Part shown: piece after piece, positions 1-5,013 of the stretch | Layout of the letters: every line of letters begins with the position of its first letter | Position numbering within the stretch: the stretch's first letter is position 1 | Assembly (NCBI GenBank): GCA_029882955.1 | Contig: JAOUJX010000314.1 | Coordinates: forward strand, 1-5,013 | Direction of reading: 5' to 3' | From: Gammaproteobacteria bacterium | GTDB lineage: Bacteria; Pseudomonadota; Gammaproteobacteria; GCA-001735895 | Length of the DNA: 5,013 nucleotides | The notes under the pieces: model-generated | What the model was told of the DNA's origin: nothing | Seen by the model: the letters and a program-made list of their open reading frames with translations, nothing else | Database searches by the model: none | Made by a program: the position numbers and the translations under genes

Positions 1-169
1 CCAGATGCGGAAGGCCGATAAGTCCGGAGCGCAGTTAGCGCTGATACTCGGCGAGGCCGAAGTTGAAGCCGGAACTGTCAGTATTAAACATTTGCGCGAA
101 GAAAAGGAGCAGATGGAATTTACCCGGCAAGAAGTAGGCGCTCGACTGGCCGAGATGCTCGGACAGTAA
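1..169 (+). CDS. hisS: Histidyl-tRNA synthetase, C-terminal fragment (5' end outside window)
   Basis: Reading from base 2 gives 55 codons ending in TAA at 167-169. The peptide begins QMRKADKSGAQLALILGEAE and ends ARLAEMLGQ. The pattern (R/K)KADKxGAxxAxxLGExEVxxGTxxxKxLR is typical of the C-terminal anticodon-binding domain of class II histidyl-tRNA synthetase, the cytoplasmic enzyme that charges tRNA-His with histidine using ATP. The catalytic core and the class II motifs lie upstream of the window, so activity cannot be assessed here. The neighbours support the call: hisS directly precedes yfgM, bamB and der in many gammaproteobacteria. The 41-nt gap to yfgM shows no terminator-like hairpin with a T-tract, so read-through into yfgM is likely. 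The identification is from recalled family sequence, without an alignment. Confidence 0.93.
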   Translation, partial: QMRKADKSGAQLALILGEAEVEAGTVSIKHLREEKEQMEFTRQEVGARLAEMLGQ

Positions 170-210
170 AACAAACAGTTACAATATTATATTCAGAGGT
201 TGAGTGTGCA

Positions 211-834
211 ATGGAAACAGATGAAGAACAGGTCGAGAAACTAAAAAAATGGTGGCAGGAAAATGGCCGTTCGGTGATTGCCGGGATTATTATCGGTGTT
301 GGCGGGCTGTTTGGCTATCGCTACTGGATCGATTATCAGAATGAAATCGCCGAGCAGGCTTCTAGTCATTTTAATGAAATGGTCGAAGCTCTGGAGGCAG
401 GAAATAATGATTCTGCGACGCAACGGGCGAATACCCTGATAACAGAGTATGAAAAGTCCGAGTATGCCACCCTCGCTCGATTAGCGCTGTCACGTACCTA
501 TGTCGAAGCTGGCGATTTCGAAAAGGCTCAGGAGCAATTACAGCAGGTGGTCGGAAGTGCCGGACAGGAGGCATTAGGTTACCTTGCTCGCGTTCGCCTG
601 TCGGCTGTTCATTTACAGATGTCTCAACCTGAACAGGCTCTAACGACGTTATCAGTCGACTTTCCGGCTGAATTTAGTGCCAGCGTCGAAGAGCTAAAGG
701 GTGATATCTACGCTCAGCAAGGTAAAGTCGCAGAAGCCGCAGATGCTTACCGCAAAGCTTTGAGAGGTACACCTGGACCCGCAAATGGCCAATTTGTGCA
801 ACAAAAACTCGATGATTTGGGAGCGACAGGCTAA
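211..834 (+). CDS. yfgM: YfgM-family TPR-like inner-membrane protein (ancillary SecYEG translocon subunit)
   Basis: This is a 207-residue protein, close to the usual length of the YfgM family. A charged N-terminus (residues 1-20, including EEQVEKLKKWWQENGR) is followed by one hydrophobic segment at about 21-39 (SVIAGIIIGVGGLFGYRYW). A long helical, TPR-like periplasmic region then runs from about 45 to 205; repeat-like pieces include YATLARLALSRTYVEAGDFE (85-104) and GDIYAQQGKVAEAADAYRKA (164-183). The protein is expected to be anchored in the inner membrane with its TPR domain in the periplasm. In E. coli YfgM associates with SecYEG and the chaperone PpiD and assists secreted proteins; that role is transferred here by family. 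An AGAGG at 195-199 is a plausible ribosome binding site for the ATG at 211. Its place between hisS and bamB strongly supports the assignment, and the stop lies 3 nt before bamB, implying co-transcription. Confidence 0.93.
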   Translation: METDEEQVEKLKKWWQENGRSVIAGIIIGVGGLFGYRYWIDYQNEIAEQASSHFNEMVEALEAGNNDSATQRANTLITEYEKSEYATLARLALSRTYVEAGDFEKAQEQLQQVVGSAGQEALGYLARVRLSAVHLQMSQPEQALTTLSVDFPAEFSASVEELKGDIYAQQGKVAEAADAYRKALRGTPGPANGQFVQQKLDDLGATG

Positions 835-837
835 GTC

Positions 838-1986
838 ATGGTATCTAGCACCAGGGCACTATTATTGAGTTGCCTGTCTTTAGCCCTGCTGTCCTGTGGT
901 TCTACGGACAATAGCGAACCGCCCGCTGCTTTAAGCGAAATTGAGCAACCGCTAGATTTGCGGGTACGGTGGTCGACGGATACCGGTGCAGGCGCGAGTA
1001 GTGCTTCTTTAGATATGCGTCCCTTGCTGATTAATGATCAAATACTGAGCATTGATATAGAAGGTGAAATTAATAGTATAAATGCGGAAAGTGGACGGAT
1101 TAACTGGAGTGCCGAAACCGGCATAAAGGCTATCACCGGGCTGGCTGGTAATAGTCATGTCGTTATCGCGACTTCCGCCGATGGTGATCTCGCCGCCTAT
1201 AACCTACTCGAAGCCGGGCTGGAAAAGCGTTGGTCTATTCAACTCAATGGCGAAATAAGGGCCACGCCTGCATTGAATCAGGATCAGTTATTTGTGCGAA
1301 CGGTGTCTGGAAAGTTATCTGCGGTATCGTTGGCTGATGGCAATGTCGAGTGGACTGTTTCTAGACGCATACCCGCGTTAACACTAACGGGTAATAGCTC
1401 TCCGGTCATTAGTAATGAACTGGTTATTGTTGGTTTCGACGATGGGAAAATAACCGCCTTTGAGAGCAAAAATGGCCAAACAGTTTGGGAAACGGCGGTT
1501 AGCCATCCAGTTGGCCGTACCGAGATCGAGCGCCTGGTAGATATCGACGGGCATTTTATTTTAAAGGATGGCGTCATCTATGTGAGTTCTTATCAGGGCA
1601 GGCTGGCCGCAATACAAGCGGTGAATGGCAATGTGCTCTGGTCGCGCGAATTTTCCAGTTATCAGTCTATGGTGGCTGATGATCAGGCGATTTATTTAAG
1701 CGGTGACATGAGTCACATCTGGTCGATTGACCGCCGTTCAGGTAGCGCCTTCTGGAAACAGGAGGTTCTGCATTCACGTAAAATCACTGCTCCCCAACTG
1801 GTAAATGGTAATCTGGTAGTCGCAGATTTCGAAGGTTATGTACACTGGTTTGATAAAACGGATGGCAGTCTCAAAGGTCGAATTCAGCCTTCAAATGCAC
1901 GCCATATTTCACAGCCGCTTTTATGGCAGAACAATATCCTCGTATTTGATAGCGCAGGACAATTGTCTTCGCTAAGCCTGCGCTAA
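838..1986 (+). CDS. bamB: Outer-membrane protein assembly factor BamB (lipoprotein, beta-propeller)
   Basis: This 382-residue protein is of normal BamB length. The N-terminus is a lipoprotein signal peptide: R6, a hydrophobic stretch at 7-19, and lipobox L17-L18-S19-C20, so C20 is the predicted lipidated residue. The +2 residue is Gly rather than Asp, consistent with Lol-dependent sorting to the outer membrane. The mature part shows repeated PQQ-like propeller blade ends of the form (xDxxxG)xxxW: INAESGRINW (81-90), SLADGNVEW (164-172), ESKNGQTVW (209-217), QAVNGNVLW (260-268), IDRRSGSAFW (297-306) and FDKTDGSLKG (338-347). The segment GRTEIERLVDID (226-237) resembles a conserved BamB loop; in E. 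coli, residues in this part of the propeller contact BamA. BamB helps the BAM complex insert beta-barrel proteins from the periplasmic face of the outer membrane. GGGAG at 819-823, inside the end of yfgM, is the nearest SD-like sequence. The 3-nt gap suggests translational coupling. Confidence 0.95.
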   Translation: MVSSTRALLLSCLSLALLSCGSTDNSEPPAALSEIEQPLDLRVRWSTDTGAGASSASLDMRPLLINDQILSIDIEGEINSINAESGRINWSAETGIKAITGLAGNSHVVIATSADGDLAAYNLLEAGLEKRWSIQLNGEIRATPALNQDQLFVRTVSGKLSAVSLADGNVEWTVSRRIPALTLTGNSSPVISNELVIVGFDDGKITAFESKNGQTVWETAVSHPVGRTEIERLVDIDGHFILKDGVIYVSSYQGRLAAIQAVNGNVLWSREFSSYQSMVADDQAIYLSGDMSHIWSIDRRSGSAFWKQEVLHSRKITAPQLVNGNLVVADFEGYVHWFDKTDGSLKGRIQPSNARHISQPLLWQNNILVFDSAGQLSSLSLR

Positions 1987-1991
1987 TAACC

Positions 1992-3380
1992 ATGATTCCA
2001 GTTATTGCTTTGATCGGACGGCCCAATGTCGGTAAGTCCACTTTATTCAATGTACTGACCAAAAGCCGCGATGCTATTGTTGCCAATGAACCGGGACTGA
2101 CTCGTGATCGCCAATACGGCGTGGGGCACTGGAAAGAGCGAAAATTTATAGTCGTTGATACGGGTGGTCTTAGTGGTGAAAAGCAGGATCTTGATGACCT
2201 GATGGCAAAGCAAACATTGCTCGCGCTGGAAGAAGCCGACGAGGTTCTCTTCATGGTTGATGCCCAGGACGGATTAACCAGCGGTGATCGTGTCATTGCG
2301 GACCTGGTGCGAAAAAGCGGTAAGTCCTGTCTTTTAATTATCAATAAAGTTGACGGCATTAGTCCAGAGCAGGCTCAGGCCGACTTTTTTGCACTCGGTT
2401 TTAGTCAATATCGGGCCATATCCTCTGCGCATCGCAAAGGTATTAATCCGATGCTCGATGAGTTGCTTGAGGCCTACCCCGAAAATCAATCAGAGATTGC
2501 TGAAAATAATGGTCCATCAATAGCCGTGATCGGGAGACCGAACGTGGGTAAATCAACTTTGATAAACCGGCTCGCAGGAGAAGAGCGCGTCGTAGCCTTC
2601 GATCAACCGGGCACTACTCGCGATACCATTGCGGTGCCCTTTGAACGACACGGTAAGCCATATACGCTGATCGATACAGCCGGGGTGCGTAAGCGTGGAA
2701 AAGTACATGAAAAGATCGAGAAGTTCAGTGTCATTAAAGCGCTGGAAGCGATAGAAAAAGCTCATGTAGTCGTGCTGGTAATAGATGCGCGTGACGGCCT
2801 AACTGATCAGGATTTGACTTTGCTTGGCTATGCCGTTAATAGTGGTCGTGCATTGGTCATCGCCATCAATAAATGGGATGGTCTTGAGATAGAGCAGCGA
2901 GATTATAATCGCAAGACGTTACAGCGGCGTTTGTCTTTTGTTAATTTTGCCGCCCAGCATTATATTTCGGCACTACACGGTACCGGCGTCGGCGAAATGA
3001 TGGCTTCGGTGGATCAGGCTTACGCTTCAGCATTTAAAGAATTTAATACCCGGTTTCTAACCGATTTGCTAGAAGAAGCCGTGTTTAAACATAATCCCCC
3101 GATGCATAATCGACGTCGTATTAAACTGCGCTACGCACATCAGGGTGGCAAGAATCCACCAATAATTGTCATTCATGGAAATAAAACCGAACATCTACCG
3201 GATGCTTATAAGCGTTACCTGATGAGCTTCTTTATCGAAAAACTGAAGCTGAAAGGCACGCCGGTTCGTATTGAGTTGAAATCGGGGGATAACCCTTATG
3301 CTAGTAAGGCCAAACGCTCGAAGCCGGCCAGACAGGGTGATAATAAAGCTAAGAATAGTGTGAAGCGCAAACATTTCTGA
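1992..3380 (+). CDS. der: Ribosome biogenesis GTPase Der (EngA), tandem GTPase domains plus KH-like domain
   Basis: This 462-residue protein carries two complete GTPase domains, the hallmark of Der/EngA. Domain 1 has the P-loop GRPNVGKST (9-17), switch I GLTRD (35-39), DTGG (56-59), NKVD (118-121) and a G5-like SSA (144-146). Domain 2 has GRPNVGKST (181-189), PGTTRDT (206-212), DTAG (228-231), NKWD (293-296) and G5-like ISA (325-327). A KH-like domain follows at about 350-437 and then a basic tail (about 437-462, rich in Lys and Arg) that suits rRNA binding. All nucleotide-binding motifs look intact, so the protein should be active. Der is an essential cytoplasmic GTPase needed for late 50S subunit maturation in studied bacteria. 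The start MIPVIALIGRPNVGKST matches the family N-terminus, with no extension. It begins 5 nt after the bamB stop, with no strong Shine-Dalgarno sequence visible, so translation probably depends on coupling to bamB. Confidence 0.98.
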   Translation: MIPVIALIGRPNVGKSTLFNVLTKSRDAIVANEPGLTRDRQYGVGHWKERKFIVVDTGGLSGEKQDLDDLMAKQTLLALEEADEVLFMVDAQDGLTSGDRVIADLVRKSGKSCLLIINKVDGISPEQAQADFFALGFSQYRAISSAHRKGINPMLDELLEAYPENQSEIAENNGPSIAVIGRPNVGKSTLINRLAGEERVVAFDQPGTTRDTIAVPFERHGKPYTLIDTAGVRKRGKVHEKIEKFSVIKALEAIEKAHVVVLVIDARDGLTDQDLTLLGYAVNSGRALVIAINKWDGLEIEQRDYNRKTLQRRLSFVNFAAQHYISALHGTGVGEMMASVDQAYASAFKEFNTRFLTDLLEEAVFKHNPPMHNRRRIKLRYAHQGGKNPPIIVIHGNKTEHLPDAYKRYLMSFFIEKLKLKGTPVRIELKSGDNPYASKAKRSKPARQGDNKAKNSVKRKHF

Positions 3381-3481
3381 AGTCACTTACCCAATACTTT
3401 ATATTTTCATCAGTAATATGATGGGGGTATTATTGTACCTCCTGAACTACGGGATAGATTATTAGTTATGTGGGATAAAAT
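3375..3481 (+). promoter_or_regulatory. der / HD-GYP intergenic region with weak promoter-like hexamers
   Basis: This AT-rich gap is the only longer spacer in the window, so a promoter for the c-di-GMP genes would be expected here. Three -10-like hexamers are visible. TATATT at 3400-3405 has 5 of 6 consensus matches but a poor -35 (TTCTGA at 3375-3380, 19-nt spacer). TAGATT at 3455-3460 has 4 of 6 and TTGTAC at 3433-3438 as a weak -35 (16-nt spacer). TAAAAT at 3476-3481 has 5 of 6 but would start transcription almost at the ATG. None is convincing alone. No hairpin followed by a T-run marks a Rho-independent terminator after der, so read-through from the upstream cluster is also possible. Confidence 0.25.
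3423..3442 (+). repeat. Short inverted repeat (7-bp stem, 6-nt loop) upstream of the HD-GYP gene
   Basis: GGGGGTA (3423-3429) can pair with TACCTCC (3436-3442) around the loop TTATTG. In RNA all seven positions pair if one G-U wobble is allowed. The sequence after the stem (TGAACTACGGG) has no T-tract, so this is not a standard intrinsic terminator. It could be a leader hairpin or chance. Confidence 0.35.
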
Positions 3482-3487
3482 ACTTAA

Positions 3488-4816
3488 ATGGATATGAATA
3501 AATTACTCAAGGTTGAAACCCAAAATTTGCAAACAGGTATGTATATATCTGCGCTGGACCGGCCCTGGCTGGAGACTCCTTTCCTGATACAGGGGTTTTA
3601 CGTCAAGGATACCGGTGATATCCAGATCATCAGCGATATCTGCCAGTACGTATTCGTCGATACCAGCATATCTACCAGGATCATTACCAGCAATATGTCT
3701 ACCGTTAGCTCGGCAATAGACAGCTCAGATGTATCGAAGTCATTGTTCACCGATGGAGATGCCAGTCATAAAACCAGACCAGGAGAGGATGTCACTCAGC
3801 CGAGAGCAGGGCTCGGCGGCTCCCAGCTATTGTTTCCAGACAAAAAGCTTGAAAAATATGAGGATGTTACTAATTGGAAAAGCGAAGGACCTGCTGCCGA
3901 GGAGGCTGTTAACGTACTGCATAACGGTCTTAACAGCCTATTATCCCGTAATAAGAATGGCGGGCCATTGGAGATACAGAAGGTTAAGGAGGCGGTTGAT
4001 CCGATGATTAATTCGGTAATCCGTAATCCGGATGCCTGTATCTGGCTGGCGCGGATGAAGCAGCAGGATCAATATATTTATCAGCACTCCCTGGGCACTT
4101 CGATATGGGCAGTCGCGCTGGGTCGTCAAATTGGTTTACCGAAGAGCGATTTACGCTCACTGGCTATTGGGGGGTTATTATTCGATATAGGCAAATTACA
4201 ACTCGATAAGGCGATGTTACAGGCTAATCGTCGCCTCACCAGTAAAGAGACGAGGGAAATGAAAAAACATGTCGAGGTCGGTGTCAGGCTTCTTAAGGAA
4301 GGTGGAATGACCAATCCCGATATACTTGATATGGTTAGCCATCATCATGAACGCTATAACGGTACTGGCTATCCACAGGGACTGCTTAAAGACGAAATCC
4401 CGGTGTTTGGACGAATTGCAGCTATCGTCGACTGCTATGATGCCATTACCAGCGATCGCATTTATGCCAGCGCAATACCGCCTACACAGGCGATCAAGCA
4501 ATTGTATAACTGGAAAGATGTTTATTTTCAGGCTGAGATCATCGAACAGTTTATCCAGGCTATCGGCATTTATCCGGCGGGTACTGTCGTTGAATTAACT
4601 TCTGGAGAAATCGCTATCGTGGTCGCGGCTTCCCGCACCCGTCGTTTGCGGCCAGAAATAATGCTGTTACTTGACTCGAATAAAAAGCCGTTAAGCGAGA
4701 TGGAGTTTATCGATATGAAAGAAGTAACTCACAGCAGAGCAGGGATGCCTCTGGATATTATCAATAGCGTGGAACCGAATGCCTATGGCATTGATCTAAG
4801 CGCGATCATGTTATGA
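3488..4816 (+). CDS. DUF3391 / HD-GYP domain protein, putative c-di-GMP phosphodiesterase or sensor with an altered HD dyad
   Basis: This 442-residue protein has no signal peptide or membrane segment, so it is probably cytoplasmic. Residues about 5-60 match the N-terminal DUF3391 pattern (LQTGMYISALDRPWLETPF and QGFYV). A variable, probably flexible linker spans about 65-135. The HD-GYP domain covers about 165-365: H200, then LLFDIGK (230-236), H261, HHE (286-288), GYP (294-296) and D315 in RIAAIVDCYDA. About 80 C-terminal residues follow. HD-GYP enzymes hydrolyse cyclic di-GMP to pGpG or GMP at a two- or three-metal site. Here the His of the HD dyad is Phe (F232), while D233, K236 and the other ligand positions are kept, so catalysis may be weakened or lost. 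A TAA lies directly before the ATG at 3488, which limits the 5' end; a second ATG at 3494 is an alternative start. GGGA at 3472-3475 is the only SD-like element. A GGDEF gene follows after 10 nt. Confidence 0.9.
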   Translation: MDMNKLLKVETQNLQTGMYISALDRPWLETPFLIQGFYVKDTGDIQIISDICQYVFVDTSISTRIITSNMSTVSSAIDSSDVSKSLFTDGDASHKTRPGEDVTQPRAGLGGSQLLFPDKKLEKYEDVTNWKSEGPAAEEAVNVLHNGLNSLLSRNKNGGPLEIQKVKEAVDPMINSVIRNPDACIWLARMKQQDQYIYQHSLGTSIWAVALGRQIGLPKSDLRSLAIGGLLFDIGKLQLDKAMLQANRRLTSKETREMKKHVEVGVRLLKEGGMTNPDILDMVSHHHERYNGTGYPQGLLKDEIPVFGRIAAIVDCYDAITSDRIYASAIPPTQAIKQLYNWKDVYFQAEIIEQFIQAIGIYPAGTVVELTSGEIAIVVAASRTRRLRPEIMLLLDSNKKPLSEMEFIDMKEVTHSRAGMPLDIINSVEPNAYGIDLSAIML

Positions 4817-4822
4817 TAGGTG
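4817..4822 (+). promoter_or_regulatory. Ribosome binding site deciding the GTG start of the GGDEF gene
   Basis: TAGGTG contains AGGTG, complementary to the 16S rRNA 3' end, and sits 4 nt before the GTG at 4827. It begins directly after the HD-GYP stop codon (4814-4816), a layout that suits translational coupling. In the same frame a TAA at 4797-4799 closes the upstream side, and no other ATG, GTG or TTG occurs before the domain, so this GTG is the best start. Confidence 0.6.
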
Positions 4823-4826
4823 TTAT

Positions 4827-5013
4827 GTGAATCCGCTACCGACTATCGAACGGCAGGCTTTTCTGGGCTCGCTGTCTCGCTATATTAATACTGAGACTGA
4901 GCGTCAGGGAACGCTGGGTCTTTTGCTCATTGACGCAATAGGCTTTGCTGAAATCAACCATAATCATGGCTTTGCCTTCGGGGATCAGATATTACAACAT
5001 AGTTTTAGTCGGT
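4827..5013 (+). CDS. GGDEF-domain protein, N-terminal fragment (3' end outside window)
   Basis: Starting at GTG, 62 codons are present before the window ends, with no stop. After a short N-terminal helix-like stretch (1-30) the peptide reads GLLLIDAIGFAEIN (31-44), then HGFAFGDQIL (47-56). This fits the start of a GGDEF domain, whose usual pattern is LLxxDxDxFKxINDxxGHxxGDxxL. The positions that in diguanylate cyclases such as PleD bind metal (D36) and guanine (N44, D53) are kept. The second Asp of DxD is Ile (I38), the Lys after Phe is Ala (A41), and the His of GH is Phe (F49), so the domain may be partly degenerate. The GGDEF signature itself lies beyond the window. There is no room for a membrane segment or sensor domain before the GGDEF fold; an EAL domain could follow, since GGDEF-EAL proteins often have degenerate cyclase halves. 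If active it would make c-di-GMP from two GTP, opposing the upstream HD-GYP protein. Confidence 0.75.
   Translation, partial: MNPLPTIERQAFLGSLSRYINTETERQGTLGLLLIDAIGFAEINHNHGFAFGDQILQHSFSR

Noticed and set aside
170..210. Separate promoter for yfgM in the hisS-yfgM gap
   Set aside because: AT-rich hexamers such as TATATT occur, but no paired -35 was seen and the 41-nt gap fits an operon spacer.
1871..2359. 162-codon open frame on the minus strand across the end of bamB and the start of der
   Set aside because: It lies antisense to two strongly supported genes, its Ser/Arg-rich translation resembles no family I know, and it crosses a gene junction. It is a shadow of the coding frames.
3437..3443. 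AGGAGGT on the minus strand as a strong ribosome binding site for a small antisense gene
   Set aside because: No suitably spaced start codon follows; the first ATG on that strand opens only a three-codon frame (ATG AAA ATA then TAA).
3423..3450. Rho-independent terminator for der
   Set aside because: The hairpin is short and no T-run follows the stem.
3381..3487. c-di-GMP riboswitch in the leader of the HD-GYP gene
   Set aside because: The region is short and I see none of the conserved GEMM core sequence or paired stems; only one small hairpin is present.
3729..4007. 92-codon + strand open frame inside the HD-GYP gene
   Set aside because: It is wholly inside a well-supported gene in another frame, with a composition typical of out-of-frame translation and no recognisable domain.
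4217..4598. Overlapping open frames on both strands within the HD-GYP catalytic region (minus 4217-4501, plus 4326-4598)
   Set aside because: The main frame here encodes conserved HD-GYP motifs; the other frames give no recognisable product.

Overview
The window looks like a chromosomal segment from a gammaproteobacterium of moderate GC content. The best evidence is the gene order hisS - yfgM - bamB - der, a conserved core-gene neighbourhood in Gammaproteobacteria that also occurs in Escherichia coli. Lineage below class level cannot be judged from the sequence alone.

Layout: all genes are on the + strand and tightly packed. Bases 1-169 hold the last 55 codons of hisS (histidyl-tRNA synthetase). 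After a 41-nt gap come yfgM (211-834, TPR-like protein with one membrane anchor), bamB (838-1986, outer-membrane assembly lipoprotein) and der (1992-3380, double-GTPase ribosome assembly factor), separated by only 3 and 5 nt. A 107-nt AT-rich gap (3381-3487) with a short hairpin and weak promoter-like hexamers separates this core cluster from two c-di-GMP signalling genes. These are a full-length DUF3391/HD-GYP protein (3488-4816) and, 10 nt further on, the first 62 codons of a GGDEF-domain protein that runs off the window (4827-5013).

Functionally the first four genes cover tRNA charging, envelope protein secretion and outer-membrane assembly (YfgM at the SecYEG translocon, BamB in the BAM complex), and 50S ribosome maturation. 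The last two form a likely co-translated pair for turnover or sensing of cyclic di-GMP.

The point most worth checking is in the HD-GYP protein. The His of its signature HD dyad is Phe (F232-D233), while the other expected metal ligands and the GYP motif are present, so it may be a reduced-activity phosphodiesterase or a c-di-GMP sensor. The start of the GGDEF domain is also partly degenerate. I saw no mobile element, CRISPR array, tRNA or rRNA, and nothing that clearly amounts to an undescribed system.
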